From Didymodactylos carnosus (taxonomy: Eukaryota; Rotifera; Eurotatoria; Philodinida; Philodinidae), in NCBI GenBank assembly GCA_905250885.1, contig CAJNOQ010000074.1, positions 17,902 to 81,901 on the forward strand: a DNA stretch of 64,000 nt, written 5' to 3'. Of this stretch, positions 1 through 12,240 are shown piece by piece. The position numbers and the translations under genes were made by a program. The notes beneath the pieces are model-generated. The model did not search any database. It had not been told where the DNA came from and was given only the letters and a program-made list of their open reading frames with translations. The first letter of the stretch is position 1. Each line of letters begins with the position of its first letter.

Positions 1-439
1 CTGCTATGAAAATAACAGAAGAAGGAAAAAAGTATAGTAAGGAGGAAGAAGACTTTTCCTACAAGATGGACGAACTAATTCACCCACTGTATTTGTCATG
101 TCTATTTCTATGAATCCGCATGACCAGTCGAATACGTCTCATCTTGACTACTGTCTGAATATTCAAAATATGCCAATTTCAGTGAGGATAAGTCGCCATA
201 TAAGTTTATGATACTACACTTTCTATGAGTTCAGATAATTTAAAATATTCTTGTTTGATGATAAAAACAGTTCCGTGCGTGATTGCGTAATGCATTCTCA
301 ATTAAAATACGATCAGATATAAATAACACGCTTAACATTCGTCATAATCTTTACATCAAGAAGGAACCGAATTTGTTGAGCGTTTAATATCAAGCGTACA
401 ATAAATAGTTTTTTGATACTTTAGATTAAAGCAACAACT
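1..439. other. Spacer and SF1 upstream region
   Basis: No coding region or RNA gene is visible. The sequence is AT-rich and runs directly into the SF1 start codon at 440. The promoter and 5' untranslated region of SF1 presumably lie here, but I see no convincing core promoter motif. Confidence 0.5.
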
Positions 440-3400
440 ATGTCATCCCGACGTTACAAATCTCGGAGTAGAAGTAGATCAAGAGAACATGTCAGAAAAA
501 GTCGAAAACGAACAAGAAATTCAAGTGGAGATGATAGTAATCACAATTCACCAATTGTTGATCGCCAAACTCCAACTCTTTCATCACCAGTCGTTAACAA
601 TGAATCAGACAGTGGTTTTTCAAGTAAGCTTTAATAAATATTTATATCTAATTAGACGAAGGGAAAGACAAATAATAGCATTAGAGAATGTTTATCTGTA
701 GTTTGTTTGTTAATCCGACAAGGTCCCACTTCTGTTGCAGGTGATCCACAACAAGCATTACTGAAGAAACGACGTAGTCGTTGGACAGGAAATGATAATG
801 ATAAGATCTTTATTCCTGGTATGCCGACAATTATACCATCAAGTATGACGAAAGAACAAGAAAAAGCTTATCTAAGTGCGTATAGCTGAAATTTCGCTTT
901 TATATGATTTGTTTGAGAGTATTGTTTAATATTTTTCAGTGCAATTACAAATTGAAGAGATGACAAGACGTCTGCGAAATAACGACTTGGGTATACCAAG
1001 TGCTCCAGAGGATAGGTATGGTTTATTAATGACTTTTGTTATCTTAGAACCCTTTTCTGTATACATAAGAGGAATTCCCCTTAATTATGCCAAAATTACT
1101 GTTGTATTGATACCAAATTATCGATTATATTGCCTGATGTGTTATAGTGCATTTTATTTATGCTATTTTGTTTCTTTTTTCTTTCTTTTAGATCCGACAA
1201 AAAAAATGTATTCAGCAAATTTTTCTTGATCGTGTTCGTTAACTAAAAACTTGAAAATTGTAGCAGCTCGCTTTCTCCCTCATTCCTCAAAACTCGATTT
1301 GTTTTGGTACTTAGACATTCAGAGAAGAAGTGAGCGTTCTTGAAAAATAGTGGTTCCTTTCTCTTCGTGCCATTTAATTAAACATTACCATTCTAGGTTA
1401 AAACTAATCTAAGACTCACTTACTATTTTAGCTATTTGACGAATTAATGAACGAAATTAAACTGTGTGACACTCACATTCGTCGTGTGCTCTAACGGCCC
1501 AAAGGTGTCGTTTTTCGTGTTTCTTTTATTCTATTCAATCGAAATATAATTAATAAATATTTTTTTAGGTTTCTTAAATCTGCTAGCACTAGACTTTTTG
1601 CGCTGCTATTTCGTAAAAACAGGCCTATGTATCAGCAGTTATCCATCAAATATATATCTTTTTTGTATCTCTTTCATTGTATGTATTCGTGATACTAATA
1701 TTTTTTTCTCTTTGTTTACAGGTCGCCATCGCCCGAACCGATTTATGATAATCAAGGAAAACGTTTAAATACACGTGAAGTTCGTGTGAGAAAACGTTTA
1801 GAAGAAGATCGACATCATCTTATTCAAGAAATGCTTTCAATTAATACAGAATATAAACCACCTTCAGATTACAAGTATTAGGTTGACTAAAGCAATTATT
1901 AACATATTTAAAGGTTTTTTTTTGACGTTTTAGACCACAACAGACAAAATTTATTGATAAAGTCACGATTCCACAAGATGATCATCCAGATGTGAATTTC
2001 GTGGGTTTACTAATTGGTCCACGTGGTAATACATTGAAATCGTTAGAAAAAGAGGTTTGTAGATTTGCTATTCCATTGTCTAAAATTAAATAACGTTTAC
2101 TTTTTTTAGACAAATGCAAAAATTATCATAAGAGGTAAATATAACATTTATGAGATTTTTTTTGTACGATAACCGGATGTATTCCTTATATTTTAGGGAA
2201 AGGTTCAGTAAAGGATGGAAAAGTAGGAGGACGAAGAGATGGTACACCGCTACCTGGCGAAGATGAGCCATTACATGCATATATAACAGGAAACACGCTA
2301 GAAATAGTTTCAAAAGCTGCAGATCGAGTATGTAACATTGATATAGTCTCAATTTATCAAAACAAACTTTATTTCTAATTCAGATACGAGAAATAATCAA
2401 AACTGGAATAGACGTACCAGAAGGTATGAACGAATTGAGAAAACAACAATTAAGAGAGTTAGCTTTATTGAATGGAACGTTACGTGAAAATGATTGTCTC
2501 ATGTAAGTTGATATTGATATATCTTATCTCTATTGAGCAAAACAAGTTCGACTCAGTGTGAAAAAATGCTTTTTTATATTTAGTAAGTTAAAATTGGTTA
2601 CTGAAGCAGAAAAAATCATCACAAATACTATTATATGTACCATATGTGGTGGCGCAGGACACATAACAAGTGATTGTAAAATGAGAAAAAATCCAGATGG
2701 TACTTATGCGACACTCAATGAAGATGGTACACTCCAATCAAGTACAGGAACTAATCGCGTTGAAAAAGAGAAATTGGATACAGAGGTATTTACTTTAGCC
2801 CGAGTGTTACCGAGCTTTATACATTTCTGTTTTCCTATTTTAGTATCAGTCATTAATGGCTGAACTTGGTGGTAATAAACTACCGAACGACAGCCAAATG
2901 AGTTTATTGGATCGAAAAAACATGGTATCCTCCATGAATCGAAATCCAGGACCTATTCTAGCTCTTCCGTCTTCGCAATCATCTTCATCTCTAAATGGCG
3001 ATGCTAATAACAATAATATGGTAATGATTCTTTACTTCATACTTATTTTTTTATATATATTTTTTATATATCACCTTGCAGATGATGAACAGCAACAATC
3101 CACCATCTTTGATGTCGATTAATATTAATCCGTCATCAGACAAATCCAATTATTCTAGTAATAATAATAACAATAATAATGATGGGTTTGGCTTCTCAAA
3201 AAATTATAACAATTCCAATTACTCTTCGTTTTCAAATAATGACTCAATTCCTTCACTGATGTCTTCAAACAATCAATCGTGGTCAACATCAACAAGTCAG
3301 CAGCAATCATACAGTTCAAATTATACTGCACCTACTATACCAACTCCCCCGCCAGCACAACAGCAACAAAATATGTCTAATCAATGGGCTCAATGGAATC

Positions 3401-3555
3401 AATGGAACGCTGCTGCATATTGGAATCCAATGTGTTGGTCAGGTTATAACTATCCATCAACCGCACAAATGCCTCCTTTGCCAAGCGCTCCAGCAGCAGT
3501 TATTCCACCACCACCGCCGCCTCCTCCACCACCTCCTCCTCCACCTCTGAATTGA
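440..3555 (+). CDS. SF1: Splicing factor 1 / branchpoint-binding protein
   Basis: SF1 binds the intron branch point and cooperates with U2AF during early spliceosome assembly in the nucleus. I read eleven exons: 440-623, 741-875, 940-1015, 1722-1874, 1934-2054, 2110-2134, 2197-2327, 2384-2502, 2584-2785, 2844-3020 and 3082-3555. They join in phase to 598 residues. An Arg/Ser-rich start is followed by the U2AF ligand motif (KKRRSRW, Trp about 76) and an SPSP motif near 133-136. A KH-QUA2 domain follows (about 200-310; GLLIGPRGN loop at 207-215). A CCHC zinc knuckle uses C333, C336, H341 and C346. The tail is Asn/Gln-rich and ends in polyproline. The 706-nt intron 3 is the only long one, and nothing was seen in it. 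AATAAA lies at 3679. Exon order and motifs match animal SF1 closely, so the identity is firm; exact splice sites are read by eye. Confidence 0.95.
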
Positions 3556-5457
3556 GCAAAATACTTTTCATTTTCTCATAAACCAATAATGGATTATTTA
3601 CTTCTTTACTAAGACAATTTTCTCTTCGAGTCTTGTTGTATACATTCTTTTTTTGTCTATTGCTTTCAAAATGTGTCTAATAAATATATATGTAGAAATG
3701 TGATGTACTACTTTTTCATAGAAATGTACTCATTCCGCAACAATATGAAAAGGGTAAGATGTAAAATTTATTCAACTGCTAGTTAGATTATTATTTGGTT
3801 TGTCATACCATATGTTGATAATAAAAACATAACAACTTTTTTTTTTATTATCCACAGTGTAAATACATGCGCAAAATGAAAGGAATGATTTACACGCAGC
3901 TTTCTGGAGTATTCGACTAGAAAAGTTTAGAAGGAAAACTAGTAAAATATTCTTATATTTACAGAATATGAAAAATTGCCTGTTTAAGAAAACACTTTAT
4001 AAATAGTGGACCTCTTACATCTTGAATGTACTAAACTCAATTTATATTCAGTATAAAAAAGCTTGTTTTCGAAAAAAGTAAGTTTTGTGCAAGCTCTTGT
4101 CTCCTTTAGTTTATTCCGTTTTTGTCCGAAAAGAACGAAAACAATCGAATCCATTTCATAGTTTTAAACCTTGTATTTGTCTTATAGCGCACTATTGTTA
4201 AACTACCCAATCTAAATACTGTTAAAAGTTTGTTTGTATCTGTTTACAATCAGAGACCAAAAAATTCAAATTTGTATTGAACAGTAAAAAAAGAGACAAC
4301 TTTGAATATAAGTATTGCCCATGTCTTATACATTTAGCCTAATACCGACTGATTTTATGATGGATCAATTTATTGTAACCGAAATAACCGATCTATTATA
4401 AACTTTGACTCTTTTTTGTTCGAACATACTCTTAAAAATCTTACTTATTCAGAAATATAATGCAATCATAAATATACAGAGTAAAAGACAGCCTTATACA
4501 TCGTATTTAAAGGTGATTCCAGTATGAAAATATTTTTTTCCGAGGACATTTATTTTAGAGTTAATATAATTTGTGGCGGCAAAGGAAAACAAAGAAAACT
4601 GTTCAACTTCAATTGTAGGTAAAATAATTTTTGAAAATATTTTTCGTGCAGGTCAGCATTCTTCTAATGTAGTATTTTATTGTATTAAAGTTTGTTCATA
4701 AGAGTAGTAGGTCAGACTTTAATCTATTTCGCGCGTGACACTCGGCTTATTTAAGTGCAGATTGTCAAAGCCTTTCAAAAAACAATTAGCAAACTGCCGC
4801 CTTTTCAGTGGTAATATTAAACAAAGATTACAAGACATTATTGTTTCCATTTGTATCCTCTCCATTTACCCTTTGGCAATTCATTCGAAAACAATTCTAT
4901 CTGTCATGTCTGCCGCTTATTACATTCCAATAACTCTCGTTTACTGCTACAAATACAAACCTATTCTATTAAAATGTTCATGGTCGTTTTGTCTTTTGAA
5001 ATAGCGTCACGCCGAGTTTTATTTTTTGTACAATCGCATCATACGGATGATTGACTTCTACTCTTTTAGGAAAAGTTTGGTGTGAAATGTTTGACTTTTT
5101 TTATTAGTTATTTAGTTAATCGAATCAAACATGGGTTCGAGAATCATTGAAGGAAAGAAAAATGTAAATAATTCACTTTAATTAATTGTATTATTTGTAA
5201 ATGTACTTTAAGCGCTTTCTAAATTCGTCCTGTCAAAAAGTATCGTAGATTTACCGTTGTACAACAAAAATTTCTTATATTTTCATTATAGAATCATTAT
5301 ATTTAACACATTTGTTCGCGTCTGTACAAGACAGAGAAACATTTCTGATTCTCCACCTTCTCAATAACAACAATCACAATTACAAAGGACAGCAGCAACA
5401 GATGAACAATCAGACTTAGCGAGTAATAATCCATGTGTAACGAAATCAGCCAGCTGA
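3556..5457. other. SF1 3' UTR and spacer
   Basis: A likely SF1 polyadenylation signal lies at 3679-3684. Beyond it the DNA is AT-rich with short open frames that show no recognisable protein. I see no gene, tRNA or long repeat. Confidence 0.45.
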
Positions 5458-5891
5458 GACTAGAGAGCCAACTGCCCTGTGAGAAGATTGGAAAGTCGAC
5501 TGAGTGAAACAATAAACAAACGAAATTAAAAGACCAGGCAAGCCATAACAGTCTGACTATTTTTCAAGAAGAATAACGATACACTTGTCTAGAAAATATA
5601 CTCATTTTGTCGTACTTGTCATAGTATTACTGAAGCAAATATCGAAAAACTACCTTCAGATGTATCATCTAGGACTATACTTTCGAATCATCTTTTCATC
5701 AAATCTGTACGATCAGAGATAATCGAGAACAAGTGTCTGACTAGAACGAGAAAACAGTGTGGAAAGAAAGAAAGAACTAGAGATCCAACTGCCTGCGGGA
5801 AGATTGAAAAGACGACTGAACGAAACGGTCAACAGACGAAATTAAAAAAAGCCAGAAACTCATAACAGTATGACTATTTTTTAAGAAGAAT
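5458..5891. repeat. Diverged direct repeat, two copies about 117 bp
   Basis: Copy one is 5458-5574 and copy two is 5775-5891, an offset of 317 bp. Both start with CTAGAGA.CCAACTGCC and end with a stretch like TTTAAGAAGAAT. Substitutions and one-base gaps show the duplication is old. No protein or terminal repeat was recognised, so this could be a fragment of a tandem satellite or a transposon end. Confidence 0.65.
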
Positions 5892-6078
5892 GTCCATTGC
5901 TTTATCAGTTGATTCATTATCGTGTTATATATCCTACTATAACTTTAATAACTACTATGAAATGAATTGAAAGTAGGGGAGCTGTAGATGACACATCTGA
6001 ACTTAGTTTTAGAATATCTGCCTTAGTTATCCTATAATTAGTGTCACAAAGTAAGTATATACAAGATTTAGAATGTGT

Positions 6079-7042
6079 TTATGAATGTATTTGTACGGAG
6101 GTAATGATTTTATGTAAATGACAATTTTTCGTATGTCGATAGCGATCGATGCATTTTGCCACTTCGTCGTCTATCACATCGCCGTATATTGGTGCATTTC
6201 TGATCCATATCATCATATGTATATGAGAAGATCCGCGTTTTTGAAATTCAACCCAATAGAAATAATCTTGCGCTTCCCATAATGCCCGGCATTTTGACAG
6301 AATAATTTGTTGAAAAAATGATCTGAAACGTTTATCAAACACTTGAACAACCATGACAGGATTACTATTGAGTAGAAAATTTGTTTCGTTCCAAGTGTAC
6401 TGTCGTTTTACTGGCGTGTGTTATGACATTTTACTAAACTTTGTAATAGTTCAGGCCACCGAGTGTCTGCTCCTGAAAACTACAGAGCCATGTAAGAACT
6501 CCTAGCTGTCATATCGTTGCAAAAAATTAACTCAGTGTACTAGACCAGTATTGCGAAGTGACTTGTACTTTCTGTAAATGTTTGAATATAAGATCTTTTT
6601 TGAGCAAATTCGAAACGTTAGTCTTATTTCCTAGATTTCTCGCTGTTACTTGTGATTTTGGACAACTTTCTCTCAATTGCAAGCCTATTCCTGAACTAGC
6701 CTATCAGCCAAATTTTGTAGAAAAAAGATATCATGTGGATCAGATGCATGCCGCAAATCAGCGCTAACCAATCTGCTATTTGTATGGAGTCCTAAAATGA
6801 GTTTTTGTTTACGTTCTGCGTGATAAATGTTCATCCCTTGAGGGAACAAATGCGGAAAGGCTTTTGCTTCTAATGCTTTTTTCGTAAATAACGATGCTGG
6901 TTGGTGTTTTTCCGCTGGTGTAAGTTTGTTGCTTCTGTTCACTATCACACATATTATTAGACAGAAAATGTTTGATGGTACAAGTAGAAATATTTTCTGC
7001 TTTTGTCTTGAATCTTACCAAAGTCTGAAAAACGAATTTCAA
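6079..7042 (-). mobile_element. Decayed Helitron Rep-domain relic
   Basis: On the minus strand, 6948-6685 encodes a segment with FPHLFPQG and a following RLVSADLRHASDP-like region. 6354-6079 encodes a segment with FQKRGSSHIHMMIW. Both are typical of the N-terminal Helitron-like replicase region, and HIH corresponds to the HUH motif of the rolling-circle endonuclease. Stops and frame changes separate the two blocks (6355-6684), and no helicase domain follows. This is therefore a short broken remnant. I did not find the TC start or hairpin-CTRR end. Family identity rests on recognised motifs, not on a search. Confidence 0.75.
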
Positions 7043-7224
7043 TATTAACCATCTAACTCTGTACTTCTTCTGTAAACGTTCTTACTGATACATAGCACGA
7101 TTCTTTTGTTTTTTAAGCAACTGCCTTTGTTGTTGCTGACTTCGACATTATTACCTTTATTAGGAATGAAATATTTTAAGCAAAAAAGTTATTTTTTCTT
7201 CAGTATTTCATTCCTGCTTCAGTT

Positions 7225-7278
7225 GCTAAAATGTGTTTTTAACTATCTTTAGCTAAAATGTGTTTTTAACTATCTTTA
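7225..7278. repeat. 27-bp tandem duplication
   Basis: Two identical 27-bp units lie head to tail (7225-7251 and 7252-7278), followed by the first few bases of a third. The perfect identity points to a recent local duplication in noncoding DNA. Confidence 0.85.
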
Positions 7279-8204
7279 GCTAAACTTGTTTTTTTCAGAT
7301 GTTTTCTACACAAGTTTCGGAAATGCTCTCGGCAAACACCCTTGGTGATAGCTTCTGGCTGAAATCAACAAACGACGGAGAATCCGTTTTAATAATCTAA
7401 AAATCACTTTTTAGTTCGCGCTTATGCTTTTCAAGCACGACCAACTCGATATCAGGCGTTTCCTTAGTCGTAAGAATCATAGTGCTTTCTATAAGTAGCA
7501 CACAAAAAACGAACAGAGAAAAAAGAAATTACTGCTGACCTGAATTTCTTTTCCATTCTAATTGACATTTGTTGACCTCGACAATGTCCTTTTGTACTTT
7601 TCGCGTAAATAAATGTATAAACGCAGCTGCTCACCGAGAAAACGGCGAAGTTCTTAAAAAAAATGCTTCACTTTAAGGACTCATTGTGAACTAACCAAAA
7701 CCTATTTTTAAAAAATAACTTCATATGTGTCATCTGAAACACTTGTAGATTTGAATCATTTTCTCAAAGCACGTGTGTGTAGTAAAGAACTCTACATACT
7801 TATCGTTAATTATTAAGGTAGAGAAAAAATGTTCACTAATATAAACTGTTCAATTACTTATATGATCGACTTCTGACTTCTATATCCTTATTTCAATTGA
7901 TGTTTTAGGGAAGGCTGATTATATATACTTTTGTATGTGTAGTTTGACTACGACATTTTTTTATTTTCCTACAAATTTGATTCTTTTACCTAAAAAAAAC
8001 AAACAAACAAATAACAAAATTGCTCGTGAAATGCAGAAAAAAAATTAAATAAAATCCTCACAAAAACCGGCTTGTTGCGTGAGAGAAGAAGAACAATAAC
8101 AAAAGAGCATTTGTCCATTGAATCTTCTACGATTTTGAACAGATGTAGAAGAAATAAAAAGGAAATCTCTTTTGAAAAGGAGAAAAACACAGAAAGATCA
8201 CATA
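7279..8204. other. Spacer and TOM70 3' UTR
   Basis: No gene was recognised. A minus-strand AATAAA (plus-strand TTTATT at 7960-7965) lies about 240 bp beyond the TOM70 stop and is its likely polyadenylation signal. A plus-strand open frame at 8072-8428 is antisense to the last TOM70 exon and is not accepted. Confidence 0.5.
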
Positions 8205-10606
8205 TCAACCCATTCCGCCCAGCCAAGCAGGCATTCCAGTCCTACTGGCAGGACCTCCTGGAGGAAAACCCGCATTTCCTGGAAAACTCAGGTTTAATCT
8301 TTTTATTGCTCTTCCTTGCGCTCGAATGGCAAATAGTAATGCAGCATATTGGGTTAGTTTTTCTTCACCACGACTACAATGAATGGCTTTTTCATACAAT
8401 TCAGCCGCTTCATCAAATTGATTTCTAAAAAACAAATAAAAAAAGTCATTATCATTACATAACAAATTTGGTCATTAAGAGATTACCTGTTACATTTAAA
8501 TATAGCATACATGGTTAAAACAGTTTCATTTGATACATCATAGTCTAATGCTTGTTTATACAATTTTTCGGCTTCATCAGCGTTCGATGGATCAGTTGCC
8601 ATTAAACAATTTCTACGAAAAACACAATTCATGATTTTGATAACTGTTAATGATTAGATAATATTCGTTAGAGACTTACGCTTTAAGCGCTAATAATGTT
8701 GGACTATCTGGAATTTCTTGAATAAACTTATTTAAATACTGCAATGCTTTATCTGTGCGGTCATTGTCTAAATAGGCTGATGTTAATGCTAATGAATAAT
8801 AAATATCTTTTTTACATGTATCAAAGTATTCTTCAAATTGTGATAATGCTCGCTCTACACGAGATTTATCGTTATCTTTTGAGCCAACTTTTGTATCATT
8901 AATCAATTTCTGATATTGTGCGCGTAAATTTGTTGGTGATATTTCAACTGCTTTAATAAAATCTTCGTGAGCATCATCATACTGCTCTAATAAAGTTTTC
9001 AGCTATACAGGAAGAAAAAAGATAAAAAGAACGATAGGATGTGCCACATGTTTTCTGTTACCATTCCTCGATGAACTCTTGGCGCACAAGAATTTGGATG
9101 TGTATGGATACATTTGTTATATTCGTTCATTGCTCCTTCTAAATCATGTAAATGTATTCGAGCGTTGGCACGTTTCAGCTTTGCATTTATTCTCATCTGA
9201 AATGGATGGAATATTTAATGACAACATACCAACAATATGTTATTTTTCTACATACTTCTTCAGTTGAACTTGGATTACTGACAACAATATCAAAATCAGC
9301 TACAGCTTCGTTGTATTGACCGATCAGGATATAAAATGATCCTCGCAATAAATGTGCGTGAATTTTAAATTGAGAATCTTCACTCTCAATTTCACGTGTG
9401 CATAAATCTGGTATTTGTAAGAAATTTCCGTCATCATGCGCTTTATATGCTTTGGTCAAATAACTGTAATGATAAAACGAAAGATAAAAAATATATAGAA
9501 GTTTGATAAAGAAAAGATATCTACTACCTGTCAGGATGTGTTCTTAGCATTTCATTTATGAATGATGTACTTAACACTGGATCATCTTCAAACTCATTTA
9601 AAGCTGTACGAACAAAATCTTTTGATAATTCAGCTGTATTCTGAATAAAGAGAAAGTTGAACTTTAGAGTTTTATACATTTATTAACATCAGATACTTAC
9701 AGGTGGTAGATTTCTGATATATTCTTTTGCTAATTCTGTTAATACTTTATCGGCTGACATTATGTAAACTTGTTGATAACTATCCAAAAAACAAACGGTC
9801 GAATAATCTAAATAAGACCAAAGAAGTTGTTAGAGTAACATCTTTTTCATCGAAAATAAACTCATTACCTTCTAATGCCAATTCATTATTTCCTGCAGCT
9901 TCAGCGGCTCGAGCACGTCTTAGGATACATTTAACATATTTTGGATTCAATTCAATCGCTCGAGAACAATCTTCAATAACTCTTTCCATATCTTTCTAAG
10001 AAATGAGGGAACTCTGGTCTTATTAGTAAACAATCAGTTTTAAAATCTCGCTTACAAGCGACTCATAGGCAGCAGCTCGATTCTGATAAAACTGTGATAA
10101 GTTTTCAACATAGGTAATCGGACATGTATCAATTGCTTCTAGATAAAAAAAGACAGAAATAAACATACTTCAAAAAAATCACCAGTTCATCTCACTTGTA
10201 TAATATTCAATGGCTTCCGCAAACTTCTTATCATGATATTTTGTGTTGCCTTCATTTTTTAGCTGAATGGCTTCTTCTAATTTGATATCCTGCAAAGAAC
10301 AACAATAACAACGTTGATTTAAAACCAATAGTAATACAATAATTATCATGATGATACTTTAAGCTTTGTACTTGATGCTAATGTTGTATCGCCTTCATCG
10401 TTTCTAATCGTTGTTGTAGTTGTGGTGGAAGTAATTGTTGATCGTTTTTTATCACCATCACCTTGTTGTTTGGATTTTTGTTGTTGTTTATAGATTAGAT
10501 AACAAACGACTGCTGGAATACCAATAAACAAAGCATATTTGACAATCTTCTTTCCAAGATCCGATGTATCACTTTCTTTGACAGTGCGAATCAATTTTGA
10601 TGCCAT
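8205..10606 (-). CDS. TOMM70: Mitochondrial import receptor TOM70
   Basis: TOM70 sits in the mitochondrial outer membrane and receives chaperone-bound preproteins such as inner-membrane carriers. Eleven exons on the minus strand: 10606-10358, 10289-10196, 10138-10056, 9995-9869, 9807-9701, 9640-9528, 9463-9256, 9196-9062, 9002-8680, 8612-8487 and 8424-8205. They join in phase to 594 residues, close to the animal length. An N-terminal membrane anchor (about 21-39) is followed by a charged and Thr-rich linker. From residue 84, TPR helices fill the rest of the protein, with motifs such as NRAAAYESL and AIELNPKYVK matching animal TOM70. The last 25 residues are Gly/Pro-rich and look lineage specific. 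The start was chosen because it places the anchor at the N-terminus; an in-frame upstream ATG exists. Confidence 0.93.
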
Positions 10607-12240
10607 ATATAAATAAATTATTTCAACTGTAAGACAACTCAAAACAGAACAGTTAAAACATCAATAAGACTGTTTAGATTTTATTATAGAATGTACGAGT
10701 ATCATTTCTCGCACATATATGTTTTGAACAATTCGAAAAATATAGCTGATATACAGTTAATAGAGGGATATTTTGCGCGTACGTAATTTTCTGAACAATT
10801 AAAACTAAACGGCATGCAAAACTTTTTTTTGTAAGCAGCAAATAAGAAGAGTGATTCAGACTCTTTAGTGTATGTAATATTCAAATTTAAACTCTTTTAT
10901 GCATTTAACATATATGTGACATTGGATGGCATTGGATGAAATAGAAGAATGAAAAGTAAACTGCACATGGAGGGAGCAAAGTACAAAGCGACAGTGATTG
11001 ATTATGTTTATCTCACTATTCACAAACCTAATGTTTTTGAGATAAAAAAGAGATTAACAAAACAGAATATCAGGTCTTGTATGTAGAATTATCTGTTTTT
11101 CGTTTACTTTTGTTCTAATTGTCAACTATTCATCTCTAAGAAGAATTTATACCATTGTAGTTTGAAAGTACATTTAAAATATAAAATGTAACAGTCCGTT
11201 TCTTTCCATATTCCATTGCTCAAAATTATTTTCGCAATTCTATCCGTACTATTGGAGTACCATTTTAGTAGACATTTCCAGGTCATTTATACTGATCCAT
11301 TAACGGACCCTTAATGGTGCAAAAACAGCGTAAGGATGGGTTGTTAACGTTAACATAAACTGTCAGTTTCAAGAACGTCAATCAAGGATCTAAAAACGAA
11401 CCATTTATCATTAGAGTGTCAGAATGGAGTCCATTTTATATACCGTACACGGACCGTTTTTAGACAGTTTTCTGTCGATGGAAAAACGGTCAGTGTGCTG
11501 ATTTTATTTTTTGTTTCTTTTTTTGTTTTCTTTTTCAAGATGGCAGTGTGTATTACAGAACTAAAACTTTTACGGATTTCCTGTTCAAAAATTGTGCTTT
11601 TTTTCATTTATAGGAGATTTATTGACGAAATCAGTTCAGTTTAGTTCTGAATGAATGAATGAATGATTTATTCACGAAAAGTGAGTCATAAAAGGTCCCC
11701 GACCTATAATAACAATGACTCGGGCCAAACAACAGCAAAAAGAGTCTATAAACAGAAAAATAAAATAAAAAACAAAAAAGTAAACTAGTATACGAATCAG
11801 AGAGATAGAAAAGAAAGAATAAAACTACAATAAAATAAGAGTTCTTGTTATTGTATCTCGCCAGTTGACAAAAACTCTATTTGTTTGCCTCTAGATTGAA
11901 AACAAAAATCTTTTCTTCTTTTCGATAGTTCCAGTAGTGTGATTGAGTGCCTGTAAAAGGTTATTCCATGATTTAGGTGAGGGATGCAAAATTGATAGTA
12001 TAAAAACTTCCTTTTTGGAAGTATTTGGGATCTCTTTAACGTGGTGCTAACAACTATGTGAATGTGTTTTAATTGTGTAAATTAGTCTTATGTTTTGATT
12101 AAGGTTAATAGTTGATCGGCTTGAGGCATTTCTATTAATTAGATCCGTAACTTATGAAATACTTATACAGCTTTTAATCACTGATTTTTTCCAGATATTC
12201 TTGCTATTGTAAATTGCATTATCACAGAAAAACTTCCATC
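10607..12240. other. Divergent intergenic region, TOM70 / MCAD
   Basis: The two genes are transcribed away from each other, so both promoters should lie here. The DNA is AT-rich, with a short GAATGAATGAATGAATGA repeat near 11648. No gene or longer repeat is convincing. Confidence 0.5.

Noticed and set aside
4735-5054. Two overlapping frames of 67-89 codons
   Set aside because: No good start, no domain and no splice context supporting a gene.
8072-8428. 118-codon plus-strand open frame
   Set aside because: It is antisense to the last TOM70 exon and has no recognisable features.
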